This document shows, one piece after another, positions 12,848 through 24,811 of a stretch of 64,000 nt of DNA. The notes under the pieces were generated by a model. That model saw only the letters and a program-made list of their open reading frames with translations. It was not told the origin of the DNA and made no database searches. Numbering within the stretch: position 1 is the stretch's first letter; each line of letters starts with the position of its first letter. Source of the DNA: Iris pallida (lineage: Eukaryota > Streptophyta > Magnoliopsida > Asparagales > Iridaceae); assembly GCA_029216955.1 (NCBI GenBank), contig JANAVB010005598.1, forward strand, positions 1,739,327-1,803,326. The letters are read 5' to 3'. Position numbers and translations under genes: made by a program.

Positions 12848-13575
12848 GTAATCCTTCGTCTGAACAGAACTGGACCCCTAATCGTTATTATTGAGTCAAG
12901 CATAAGTAATCGTGTCATGTCACAATCTTGTACAGATCAGGACAAGACTAAGCTGGGCTAGACTACATCCAATCAATTACGACCAATCAAAGAGTACGGT
13001 TTGATACTTTAACTAACTAGGGTTATCACAAGCCTAGTTACTAGCAATTCAATAAGATTATTCCCAACAGCCACAAGCCCTGCAGACCATCCGGTTATCC
13101 AGGTCGAATGTCCGTTTATGAAGGATGCAACACGTGACTGTGTGCTGGAAATGTGCCCTACTCGTCGGTAGGCTACAAGTCCACTTGGTGTGCCCAGATA
13201 ACGGGATTGCCTGTAGGAAATCTCTTCATGACTACTGAATTATTCTAGTTATTAGCCTTAGTCAATTACAGTAGGTATCCCTGACCGTAGTACTCAGGGA
13301 TCCCATCCTAGACATGATGTAAGACAGTACTGGTTTATTTGTACAAACACAATCGTCTACGGTGTCCAGGTCAGTCATACTTGTCATGTCAGACTAGCAT
13401 GTCGAGATATGTCATGTCAGTTTACTTGTCAAGAGTGCGCCACGGCGGGCCACTATCGTGTTCAGGAAATATGCCAAAATTTACTTGACATAAGCATAAA
13501 TGTGACATTTCAATTAAATAATAATAAGGACAAGATTGTGAAATGAGCCATGCGGCTAAGAAAATAGAGCTCATG
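12848..13575 (-). repeat. Element H 3' LTR, first piece (plus-strand order)
   Basis: Matches element G's 5' LTR from about 47180 to 48030, including the CTGAACAGAACTGGACCCC block, but its outer end is missing. It is interrupted at 13576 by element C and resumes at 23609. The short array motif CATGCGGCT is already present at about 13550, immediately before the insertion. Confidence 0.75.
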
Positions 13576-14065
13576 TGTCACGACCCGCACCCGTTTTTTT
13601 TAAAAACGGATACGAGACGTGTCCGAGCCAGCCTACGCCGCAGTGTCGGCTGTAGAACGCTGTCACGGCCATGAGATCAAAATTACAAAATAATGCTCAT
13701 TCAATTAATTATTTAACTTACAATAATCACAAGTTTTATATTTGTAGAAAATATAAACTTGTAAAATAAATGAATGACTATAACTCAACTATCTAACTAG
13801 TCTCTTAGGCTTTTGTCTGCAAGTATTCCCGTCACTCCCTAAGCTAGGTGAAACCACGGCTAACCTGAAAATGTTGGTTTCCAGTCAGGAATAGAACGAG
13901 CACAATTCACTGAATACAATTTTAAATAAAGAAAATGACTATAAAACAAAGTTAGACATCAATCATGAGTTTTGAAAATAAACAGTAAATACGAAAAACC
14001 AATATCAATAAATAGACAAAATACTTTCCCCAACTGTTAGAAGTACCTTTGATATGTGATCGGTC

Positions 14066-14325
14066 TCGGGACAATTATGTGACACGGTCTACACGGTCCA
14101 AAGTTACACGGTCTACAGTTACACGGTCTACAGTTACACGGTCTACAGAAAATAACAATAAGAAACACTGTATACAAAATAATAATCACGATCTATACAG
14201 TTTAAATGTAGTAATAATTACGGTCTACACTGTCTACTTTGTAATAAATAAATTACTGTCTACACTGTCTACAAGAAATAAATAAATTACTGTCTACACT
14301 GTCTACACGGTCTAAGGTCAGATCA
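14066..14325 (-). repeat. Tandem CGGTCTACAGTTACA repeats and degenerate CTGTCTAC copies
   Basis: Roughly four 15-base units (ACACGGTCTACAGTT) lie at 14085-14150, followed by scattered CTGTCTACA copies to about 14320, ending in CACGGTCTAAGG. The equivalent block in the other LTR is at 21125-21380 with one more unit. It lies in the downstream (R/U5-side) part of the LTR in element sense. Confidence 0.75.
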
Positions 14326-15707
14326 CACATCGTTGGTACTTTCATTCCCGACTCAACAATTTATAATAGAAAATAATCACATAACCAATGGCCAATCAAT
14401 AAAATATAGTGAAAATCAATATCGAAATGCAGATAATAAACTGTACTTGCATGTGGTCCTTTGCTGGTGAAACCGACAATCCAAACCAATCAGTGTGTCC
14501 CAATAGTCAAACTCGTACAACAGTTCCCGAAAGCTGAAATAAACATTACCAACGTTCTCAGAATAGTCAAATTAGCTATAGGATTGCCTATCCTTAAGTC
14601 TAATTCGGGACACAGGGGCAAAACGGTAATTTTAGGTCAAAATGGTGTCCGCCATTGGACCCGCTTTCATCGAAAAGCGTGCCAGAGTCAACAATTTCTA
14701 AAGTCGTCAAACTACATGTCTACGAATCCAGTTTTTTGATACGAACCCAACCGTATGTCCTAAGTTGGATTCCGACAGGCCGTACACAAAATCGCCCGTT
14801 GAGTCGGACCGTGGGGCCCACAAAACGGCGATCCAATCAACTGTCTCAGAATTGGACCAAACTTGGCATATAGGACCAAAAAAAGATACGATCCTGCTGG
14901 CATAAGTTTCGTCTCGATCTGACGAACGTGCACAAAGTAATTAAAAATTTTGCACAAAGGCCGATACGGTAAATTTCGACGGATATGCATCAAATTCATC
15001 GCGCACACACGACCAATTTGAATTCTGTCAAAGCCCACACATCCACGAAGCCGTTACGCACCTTTCGATGCTTTTGTTTCGCGACCACGTCGTCCGGATT
15101 GGCAGGACGCACGTCGTATCGGAGGATTTCTAAGTTTTCGAAAACAGTTTTAAACGGATTTTTCTCGATTTTCAAGTCGATTTATCTTAGCATCTACTGA
15201 TTAAAAAATAATCTAAAAACACGATTTAATGCTGGGTAGGTTGTCTAGAAGTCTGTTCAAACGGTTTACAAAATTCGCGACATATTGGTCGCGAATCGAC
15301 CGCAAACACTGGGTGTTGGGGCAGTTCTACGTCCTGTTTCGAACAGGTTTTTCGTCGACTTTCGACTCAGATTGTGACGCGTGTAGTGCAAGGTATATCG
15401 AGCTAGTCGAATCGAAATGAAGGGGGTTAGGTTGCCTTCATACCTGTGAAGTCGGTTCCAAAAACCGTCGAGCGTGGAGGACGGAGCCGTACGTCGAACT
15501 AGGCTCGTGGCTGCTGTTACTGTTGCCTTTCTCCTTTTGCTACGCACGGGCTGGCTTCCGTGCCTGGCCGTCCGGCCGGCCGACGCGGCGCTGTGGGCGC
15601 GCGCGGCCACGCTGGCTGTCCAGGGGGGGGCTCGGCCTGTGTCGCGGCGCCTAGGTTTAGGGTTTGCTTTACGTTTCTCTCGTTCACGCGCTCTCTATTA
15701 TCTATAT

Positions 15708-15711
<4 letters not shown>

Positions 15712-15795
<84 letters not shown>

Positions 15796-15819
15796 TATAT
15801 ATATATTTTTTTTTTTTAT

Positions 15820-15867
<48 letters not shown>

Positions 15868-15880
15868 TATAATATATAAT
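15712..15880. repeat. AT microsatellite in element C 3' LTR
   Basis: Nearly pure TA repeats with a poly-T interruption. The 5' LTR of the same element has only a very short TA run at the matching place (about 22786-22796), so the tract has grown or been lost since insertion. In element sense the tract lies just upstream of the pyrimidine/GC-rich leader, where a TATA box is expected. A further TA run lies at 16005-16030 and 16310-16390. Confidence 0.8.
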
Positions 15881-16355
15881 CAGTGTTTCTTTTCTACAAG
15901 GGGGGTTGTTTGGTTCGGGCTAAGGGAAGTTTGAGTTATCTTTTTTTTCTATTTCCTTTTCCTTTTCTTTTTTTCTATTTTTTTTTTTATACAATATAAT
16001 TATATATATTATATATATATATATATATAACCATATATATATTTATATGTATATAATATCCTTAAAATTACAAACCTATAATACTTTAAATAAATATTAA
16101 AACCAATATTTCCATTATCTATATAGAAAAGCACATTTATATCTACATATATATATATATGTAGGAATCCAAATCACAAAATCTAAAATAAATTAAGTAC
16201 AACTATTATAATTAATAACAATTATATTATTTACCTAGAAAGACATCTATATACATATAGTAAAATAATACAGAAATATTATTTAATAAAATGTCTATAT
16301 TCACACACACATATATATATATATATATAATATATTAATATATATATATATATAT

Positions 16356-16388
<33 letters not shown>

Positions 16389-19300
16389 CGTATATATTTA
16401 TATACACAAACACACATATTATAAACAAATATATTCATAGTATCTAACTAATATAACCAATATATTCATAGTATCTAAACTAATAATTCAGCCATATTAA
16501 TAACATACACTTATATATAATCTTTATAAACTCGAATAAACCCCAATAACAATTATTTGACTACACTAATATAACCAATATTATTAATATTATATCATAA
16601 TCACCTCGAACTTAATAATAAAATAATAATCAAATGCCATAAATCTATAATGATGTATATACCTTCTTTGTACAGTCTAAAAATTACCATTTAAATAAAA
16701 TGAGTTAATAATAAAATATTTACAATTTCCGGGAAGGGGAGCTATAAATCTACCCACCTTAAAAATAATTTTGTCCTCGAAATTCTAATCCATAACTATT
16801 CCCTAAATAAGAAGTCTACCTGAACCTTAATCTCCTTAAATTTTAATTCCTCCAAAAAATAGTTTATAACCTCCTCATTGCCATTTTGTAACTACGAAAG
16901 CCCGAGAATTTCTACCCACCTTTGGTCACCCTACTCCCTCAAATCTCGTGTCACTAAAACTTTATAATCCTTAAACTACTTGCTAAAATTGCTATCGCTA
17001 GATACCTACTGTATATGGCATCTATAATCCTCTTGTATCTATCAAGCAACCCAAAATTTAACAAGCACAATTTTTACAAGTAGTTAAAAAATATTGGTAA
17101 ATTATATAAGCATGACCACACGTCGCTATGCAATAGAAGGGACAGGAGGATAAGGAAGGATATCAAGAGCAATTATGAAGTTTCAAGAGCGGTAGAGAAT
17201 ATCCAATGATACAGATAGGAAGATATTTATGAGCCATTGACCTATTCTGCTATATTGGGCTACTCTAGTCCAGTCACTTGCTCATCAAGAATCCTTCGTT
17301 TCTTGGAGGGGCTTGCAATCCGTGCAATACAGAAGTTCTGTTCTCAAAATTATGAACAGGTTCTATAATAGAACGGAATTGAAAATCAAGATTGTGATCT
17401 TTTCCGGGTTATTTAAACACACAAGCAAGGATTATAAATGCAATACAAGATCGTATCGCGACTTCCAAGTAGATGGAGTAATGGTCACGAATGATCCCAC
17501 ATTCTAAGAGGTGGAGACTACATAATAGGTATAGGGATCTATTTCAAGTAGTCCAATTTTATAGTCCAATTATGGTGGTATGCATGAATGGGTATTACTG
17601 GGTCTTTAATGGGTTCCCTAATTGGCATCAATCGTCGGTTGGATGAACCTTGAACTTCAATCTATATGGGCTGGACAAGATCCCTATGATAAAACTATTT
17701 CTACTAGGTTAGGGTAACCTGGAAGAAGTTTTCACCCAAGTGGTTGAGCTAGTTGGGCAGTCGGATTGGTTAAATAGGTTCTGTAAACCCTGGAGATGCG
17801 TCTTTCGTGACTTTTGTGTTTAAGTAGCACGAGAAGACACAATTGAATGGCATACTAGTGACATGTGCATAGTGGGCTTCGATTAGATCACAACCATATA
17901 TTTGGTCGAAAAGTTCGAGTCAAGGTTGAGTTTCTAATTGTGGTCGGGAAGTATACCGGTATTATGGTAAGGGTTATAACTCGTCCTTTTGTCCTGAAAG
18001 TCGTACCACAAGAATAGAGTACAAGAGGACGTGTTTGAGTGGTACATGATATACCTAGATGAAGGTGGACTCGTCTAGATCTTGCATATAAAATTTGTTG
18101 GAAAGTAACAACTGGCCTCGTGCTCCGTATACTAATGGCACGGCCAGGGACACAAAATGATCTAAATGGAAGGTGAGAGTCTATAGGGCACTAATTGTCA
18201 TCCTAGAGGAAACATTCTAATCAATCGATAATCCTTGTATATCCCAAAATTTTAGAAGGCTTACAGTCTACATACCTTAGAAGCTAGGACGTGATTTTAG
18301 GAATAATAAGGTCAGAAGAATTTCAAAATCCGGATACTGTACCCCGACTCTTGTTGATAAAGAATAGGGCACGGCGTAACGGAATACGGCAGATATAAGT
18401 CAAGTTAAGGATCGTTCCTCAATAATTGGAAAACGAGTGTGTACAATGACACATGGTCGATAAAATAGAATAACCTACTTGTCCACAGTATACGAGAGTT
18501 TCCGATGGGGTAACCAACTCCAAGGCACAACATAAGAAAAGATTTCTAAAAATTGAGTCAAGAAATTCTATTTGTGTCAAACCTGCCAGACTATGGTCAC
18601 AAGTGTTGTAGTGATCATGTATTGCTGTTGACAACTGGTAGGTCCTAGTATGACAGGGTATTTAAGCTATGGTATTGGCGAAGCTAGTGACTGTGGTGTT
18701 CCAACACTAGTTAGGTCTTAAAAGTTTACATAACCAGGACAATACTTGTTAGAAATCAATCTCGAAATGAGTGTCTACCACAGTCACGGTAAATGATTTT
18801 CCTTAGCCTTGTCTACTCATCTCATATCTAACTGTAGGCTTGGTCGAGGAAGGGTTGAGTTAAGGCTTAAGGGTAACTACACTTGTGTATACAACTACCA
18901 TAGCTATGGGGGATACTCTGTATCTTTACCAATCACGAGCTTTCGTCTTTCCAAATCGGTGAAAGACAAAATAATAAAGAGTTCAAGAAAGATGTCACTG
19001 AATACAATTTCCTGATTCAAAGGCGAATGTATAATTCAAGAGGAATTGTCAAAGCAGTCGCAGATGAGATATATGTACCTTGATATCTCAATCCACGTAG
19101 GTTAATCAAAGAGAGAGCGAACCAAGTGCACTACGGTTGATCAGACCGTAATACATCGATTCTGATTAGACAATATGTTAGCAGGCGTCCCCACTAAACA
19201 TATGCCTCGAATCAAGCTCGAGAACAGCGTGAGCTTGCAAAACTAGGCTGTAATAGCAGCGTTGGTTAAGATAGTCAAATACAATTTTACCAGATTTTTG

Positions 19301-20536
19301 AAATGAGGCACAGGTAGTTCGAGTTTTGTGAGAATCAAAACCTTACCCGGTGTTCTTGCTTATACAGTCTTTCCACTATCCTTTTATCCAAAAGGCCTTA
19401 GTTGACTAATGGGTTATTGACCTCTATATTCTATATTCCAGGTGAACCTATTAGTGTCAGTCAATTACCTCGTTGATAGATCACAAGGACTACGGAGTGC
19501 TAGGTCGGGAGACATGCTATCCAATCTCACAGAACTTCCACTACTATTGGCTTCGGATCTTATAGAACATACAGGGCACTGTCCTATCCTCTATAGTATC
19601 CCTTAATTTGTAATCACGTCTGAAGTTATTTTACCGAGGACTATGCCTCGCCCGTAAATTGGGCCGTGGTAAACCCTTGGTTTCGTAACTCAAATATGAC
19701 ACAAATCGAACATTACTTAACTCTATCCAATATTGGCTCAAGGGTAACTACGATCAGGAGTGGACCACTAGCCATAGTTTCAGGAATGTTCTATAACCTA
19801 TATTTCTTAAACTAATTTTAACTCTAGGGGTCGTGTCTCGCCAGTGCGCTGCTGGCTGTAGTGAATCAATAGTCTCCATAATTCAATTAAATGGCGACAG
19901 TGCTGCTGTCCTGCCATTATGAGTTAACTAATATTCCTTTAACTATATATGTAAAAACTCATGAGTTCTAGAGATTCAAGCAAGTCGACTATGTAATAAG
20001 GCATAATATTTGTCCTATCAGTCACAATCATTAAAATAAAAGATTGAACAGGGAGGGAATAACTGAAGACAAAGAGATACAACCATTCTAGTACCTATTC
20101 TATGTGTATTCAAACCTTTGAGGGTAACTTTGAATCGAAACTAACTTGAGGTCCGTATATGGATAACAAAATCAGAACTTTATAAAATAATGATTCTTAG
20201 GGCAACTAGCAATTATATAGATAATTCGGCTAGGATATGGGGATGATATCTAAGAGGCAAAGAGAATGAATTGAATAATTCATCAAGGTTAGATCATTAC
20301 TCTAGGAAACTCTGCCTCACCAAGTGAATAATCTATCCACATAGGATCATATCGTCCTATCAAGAGGTAATAGGTAACTATGGGGATCTGACAAGGTATT
20401 AAAATTAATAATTCTCATCCTAAATTGCATGGCCTAGACTACCCATCGGTAAATTTGTATAAGGGACTCCTAGTCCTAGTCATTCACTTAAATTAAATTA
20501 ATCTTAATTCGTGAATGAGCATTTCCTTGCCGCAGG

Positions 20537-20573
20537 CTCGTAATAGTACAACTAACTTAAGTACCATCACGAG
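20537..20573 (-). other. Conserved leader hairpin of element C
   Basis: Minus-strand arms CTCGTGATGGTAC and GTACTATTACGAG flank an 11-base loop. All 13 positions pair, two as G-U. Compared with element D, one pair changes from G-C to A-U on both arms, and the other changes exchange Watson-Crick and wobble pairs without breaking the stem. The loop length is also 11 in both. Confidence 0.65.
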
Positions 20574-20594
20574 TTCGCGTGATTTGTGAAGACT

Positions 20595-20613
20595 GACCTG
20601 CGTGGGCCACCAC
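20595..20613 (-). promoter_or_regulatory. Primer-binding-site-like block of element C
   Basis: On the minus strand GTGGTGGCCCACGCAGGTC lies about 8 bases inside the 5' LTR. The same block occurs in F (32991-33009), G (46301-46319), A (about 9800-9815) and, degraded, D (1371-1390). It contains TGG, as a site complementary to a tRNA CCA end should, but I cannot match it to a particular tRNA; the initiator-Met site common in plant Gypsy elements is not seen. Confidence 0.5.
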
Positions 20614-20620
20614 AAAAACT

Positions 20621-23210
20621 TGTCACGACCCGCACCCATTTTTTTAAAACGGATACGAGACGTGTCCAAGCCAGCCTACGCCGCAGTGTCGGCGGTAGAA
20701 CGCTGTCACGGCCATGAGATCAAAATCATAAAATAATGCTCATTCACATAATTAATTTAACTTACAACGATCACAAGTTTTACATTTGTAGAAAAATATA
20801 AACTTGTAAAATAAATTAATGACTATAACTCAACTATCTAACTAGTCTCTTAGGCTTTTGTCTGCAAGTATTCCCGTCACACCCCAAGCTAGGTGAAACC
20901 ACGGCTAACCTGAAAATATTGGTTTTCAGTCAGGAATAGAACGAGCACAATTCACTGAATGCAATTTCAAATAAAGAAATGATTATAAAACAAAGGTTAG
21001 ACATCAATCATGAGTTTTGAAAATAAACAATAAATACGGAAAACCAATATCAATAAATAGACACAAAATACTTTTCCCAACTGTTAGAAGTACCTTTGAT
21101 ATGTGATCGGTCTCGGGACAATTATGCGACACGATCTACACGGTCTAAAGTTACATGGTCTACAGTTACACGGTCTACAGTTACACGGTCTACAGTTACA
21201 CGGTCTACAGAAAATATTGCAATAAAGAAACACTGTCTACAAAATAATAATCACGATCTACACAGTTTAAATACAGTAATAATCACAGTCTACACTGTCT
21301 ACTTTGCAATAAATAAATCACTGTCTACATTGTCTACAAAAAATAAATAAATCACTGTCTACACAGTCTACACGGTCTAAGGTCAGATCACACATCGTTG
21401 GTACTTCTCATTCCCGACTCAACAATTTATAATAGAAAATAATCACATAATCAATGGCCAATCAATGAAATATAGTGAAAATCAATATCGAAATGCAGAC
21501 AATAAACTGTACTCGACTGTGGTCCTTTGCTGGTGAAACCGACAATCCAAACCAATCAGTGTGTCCCAATAGTCAAACTCGTACAACAGTTCCCGAAAGC
21601 TGAAATAAACATTACCAATGTTCTCAAAATAGTTAAATTAGCTAGAATTGCCTGTCCTTAAGTCTAAATCTGGACACAGGGGCAAAACGGTAATTTCGGG
21701 TCAAAACAGTGTCCGCCGTTGGACCCGCTTGCACCGAAAAGCGTACCAAAGTCAACGGTTTCTAAAGTCGTCAAACTACATGTCTACGAATCCAGTTTTT
21801 CGATACGAACCCAACCGTATGTCCTAAGTTGGATTTCGGCAGGCCGTGCACAAAATTGCCCGTTGAGTCGGACCGTGGGGCCTATAAAACGGCGATCCAA
21901 TCAACTGTCTCAGAATTGGACCAAACTTGGCATACAGGACTAGAAAAATGATACGGTCTTGCTGACGCAAGTTTTGTTTCGATCTGACGAGCGTGCACAA
22001 AGTAATTAGAAAATTTGCACAAAGGCCGATATGGTGAATTTTGACGGATACGCATCAAATTCGTCGCGCACACACGACCAATTTGAATTCCGTCAAAGTC
22101 CACACGTCCACGAAGCCGTTATGCACCTTTCGATGCTTTCGGTTCACGACCACGTCGTCCGGATTGGCGGGACGCACGTCGTATCGGAGGATTTCTAAGT
22201 TTTCCAAAACAGTTTTAAACGGATTTTTCTCGATTTTCAAGTCGATTTATCTTAGCATCTACTGATTATAAAAATAATCTAAAACACAATTTTAATGCTG
22301 GTTAGGTTGTCTAGAAGTCTGTTCAAACAGTTTTACAAAATTTGCGACATGTTTCGCGAATCGACCGCAAACACTGGGTGTTGGGGCAGTTCTACGTCCT
22401 GTTTCGAACAGGTTTTTCGTCGATTTTCGACTCAGATTGTGACGCGTGTAGTGCAAGGTATATCGAGCTAGTCGAATCAAAATGAAGGGGGTTAGGTTGC
22501 CTTCATACCTGTGAAGTCGGTTCCAAAAATCGTCGAGCGTGTGGAGGACGGAGCCGTACGTCGAACTAGGCTCGGGGCTGCTGTTACTGTTGCCTTTCTC
22601 CTTCTGCTGCGCACGGGCTGGCTCCCACGCTGGCCATCCCACCGGCCGACGACGGCGCTGTGGGCGCGCGCGGCCACGCTGGCTGTCCAGGGGTGGGGGC
22701 TCGGCCTGTGTCGCGGCGCGCCTAGGTTTAGGGTTTGCTTCACGTTTCTTTCGTTCACGCTCTCTCTATTATCTATATATACGGATATATATATATCAGT
22801 GTTTCTTTTCTACAGGGGGGGTTGTTTGGTTCGGGCTAAGGGAAGTTTGAGTTATCTTTTTTTTCTATTCCTTTTCCTTTTCTTTTATTTCTTTTTCTTT
22901 TATACAAATATATATATATAACCATATATATTTATATATGTATATATATCCTTAAAATTACAAAACCTATAATACTTTAAATAAATATTATAACACCAAT
23001 ATTCCCATTATCTATATTTAGAAAAGCACATTTATATCTACATATATATATGTATGAATCCAAATTAAAAATCTAATAATAAATTAAGTACAAGTATTAT
23101 AATTAATAACAATTATATTATTTACCTAGAAAGACATCTATACATATAGTAAAATATCTCTATATACAGAAATATTATTTCTATAAAATTCTATATTCAC
23201 ACACACACAC

Positions 23211-23244
<34 letters not shown>

Positions 23245-23608
23245 TATTAATATATATATTTATATACACAAACACACATATTATAATAACAAATATATTC
23301 ATAGTATCTAACTAATATAACCAATATATTCATAGTATCTAAACTAATAATTTAGCCATATTAATAACATACACTTATATAATCTTTATAAACTCGAATA
23401 AACCCCAATAACAATTATTTGACTACACTAATATAACCAATATTAATATTATATGAATCACCTCGATAACTTAATAATAAATAATAATAATCAAATGCCA
23501 TAAATCTATAATGATGTATATACCTTCTTTGTTCAGTCTAAAAATTACCATTTAAATAAAATGAGTTAATAATAAAATATTTTACAATTTCCGGAAAGGG
23601 GAGCTACA
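20621..23608 (-). repeat. Element C 5' LTR
   Basis: TGTCACGACCCGC...GGGGAGCTACA, collinear with 13576-16746. In element sense it runs AT-rich U3, then CTATATATAGATAATAGAGAGAG-like TATA region, then CGTTTACCC/AAACCCTAAACC, then a GC-rich leader (22550-22730), then TTCACAG|GTATGAAGG (a 5' splice-site match near 22511), then the conserved leader core (about 21700-22130) and the CGGTCTAC repeats. Confidence 0.85.
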
Positions 23609-24811
23609 TCGCGGCTGGAATATGGCAAGTCCATGCGGCTAAGGATCCAGGGACAGCTTATGCGGCTGCGGGACACTCAAGCGTATGCGGCTGCTGAAGA
23701 ATCGACTTCATGCGGCTGGGGAAGACAGGGCCTTATGCGGCTGCACTTGGCATGAGCCATGCGGCTCGGGAAGGAAGGGGCGCATGCGGCGGGGAGGTGA
23801 TAAGTTCATGTGCTGGAAGTACTGCGGGGCCCATACGGCAGCGGAGATCTCAGGCTTATGCGGCTGAAAGAGTGCACCCTCAAACGGCTAAGGGAATCTC
23901 TTACATATGCGGCTGCGGGGCTTGCGGGTCTTATGCGGCAAGAGTATGCAAGCTTATGCGGCTAAGTTATGCCAAAGCTTTATGCGGCTGGAGGGAATAC
24001 GAGTTATATGCGGCTACAGGAATTGGCACCATGCGGCTCAACTGAACAGAGTTTATGCGGCTACAGGTAGACAGAAGTTCATGCGACTCGTATTATGCCG
24101 AGGCCTATGCGGCTGAAAAATGCCAGGCGGCTGGAAGTCCTGCCGCATGAAGGTTCATGCGGTCAAGTGCTGCCATGCGGCTAAGAGGTTCATGCGGTCA
24201 GCACTGTTCTTCTTCTCCACTTGTCCGAAAAGAAGAACCATGGGGTCCATGGTTTCAAGGCTCATAAATCCTTCATCCGAAGTCGGAATCCAGACTTCCA
24301 TAGGTCAAAATGGGACAGAACGAAATTTTCTACAACAAAACCATCAAAACTTGGAAATAATAATGTTAAGTAGATCAAAACTCAAGAAATCCAAAATACA
24401 ATAAACTTAGATCTACACAAATTGAAGCATGGAAATTAGAAATGCTAAGAACTAAAGTATGTTAGAATCTCGTAAGGAAGAGAATGAAACAATAAAAAGG
24501 AGTTCCTCTATGAAGCAAGCTGCACTTGCCTAAGCTCTCTCTATCTCCTGGTGGTTGAAGAAGTAATGGTGGAGAAGAAGTAGTAAATGAAGAGAGAGAA
24601 TGAGGGAATGGGTTAATAAAGGATGATGGTTGTGGTAGGTAAGGGTTCTCCCCTTGGTTCATGATGAACCAAGGCAACCCAAGCCTAGCCGAACCAACCC
24701 AAAATAGACCAAGCCATGTAATGCCAAGATAAGCCAAGCAAGGAATCATACAATACAAGATAAAATACGTACACGTATTTCAAAATAATAATACGAACTA
24801 TAGGCATTACA
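23609..24811 (-). repeat. Element H 3' LTR, second piece
   Basis: Continues the LTR interrupted at 13575 and ends ATAGGCATTACA directly before a polypurine block. The end is the same as in element G (28269 and 49210). It begins with the YATGCGGCT motif array, followed by AT-rich sequence and a poly-purine GGTGGAGAAGAAG stretch shared with G and the solo LTR. Confidence 0.8.
23628..24205 (-). repeat. YATGCGGCT motif array in H-type LTR
   Basis: About 22 copies of ATGCGGCT or one-base variants, spaced roughly 20-30 bases apart with unrelated spacers, so it is an interspersed motif array rather than a tandem repeat. Equivalent arrays are at 27150-27660 and 48090-48600 (element G) and, more sparsely, at 35195-36280 (solo LTR). 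In element sense the motif reads AGCCGCATR and lies about 600-1200 bases from the LTR start, in the presumed U3. Confidence 0.85.

Larger units (their letters stand above)
13576..16746 (-). repeat. Element C 3' LTR
   Basis: Begins TGTCACGACCCGCACCCG and ends at GGGGAGCTATA next to the polypurine block, where the other LTR ends GGGGAGCTACA. It contains CGGTCTACA-type tandem repeats (14066-14155), a leader core shared with elements F and J (about 14640-15110), a GC-rich stretch (15540-15650) and a long AT microsatellite (15712-15880). The 3.17 kb length exceeds its partner mainly through microsatellite expansion. Confidence 0.85.
16747..20620 (-). mobile_element. Element C interior, non-coding
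   Basis: It starts at the polypurine block TCTACCCACC...TTTTGTCCTCGAAATT and ends at the primer-binding block GACCTGCGTGGGCCACCAC. I find no Gag, protease, RT or integrase motif in any frame; the longest open frames (17313-17507, 18419-18634, 18809-19015) have no recognisable domain. It resembles a large retrotransposon derivative (LARD) that keeps cis signals only. The last 180 bases match element D's leader. Confidence 0.7.
13576..23608 (-). mobile_element. Element C: full-length non-autonomous LTR retrotransposon inserted in H's LTR
   Basis: Two long terminal repeats (13576-16746 and 20621-23608) flank a 3.9 kb interior with no Gag or Pol reading frame. The primer-binding block at 20595-20613 and polypurine block at 16747-16790 both place its sense strand on minus. 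The left flank ends TCATG. The right flank begins TCGCGGCTGG, which equals TCATGCGGCTGG minus AT, so a 5-bp target duplication TCATG with a 2-base loss is likely. The LTR sequence on either side (H) is continuous once C is removed. Confidence 0.85.

Noticed and set aside
14049..14285. Open frame of STRSTVTRST repeats
   Set aside because: Translation of the CGGTCTACAGTTACA tandem repeat; the element has no coding interior.
15474..15872. 132-codon frame in element C LTR
   Set aside because: Half is a TA microsatellite read as Tyr-Ile repeats; the GC-rich half is the LTR leader and is read on both strands.
23685..24116. Overlapping open frames rich in MRL/YAA repeats
   Set aside because: They are translations of the ATGCGGCT motif array in different frames; the same array is read in other frames at 27144-27523 and 48104-48398 without conservation.
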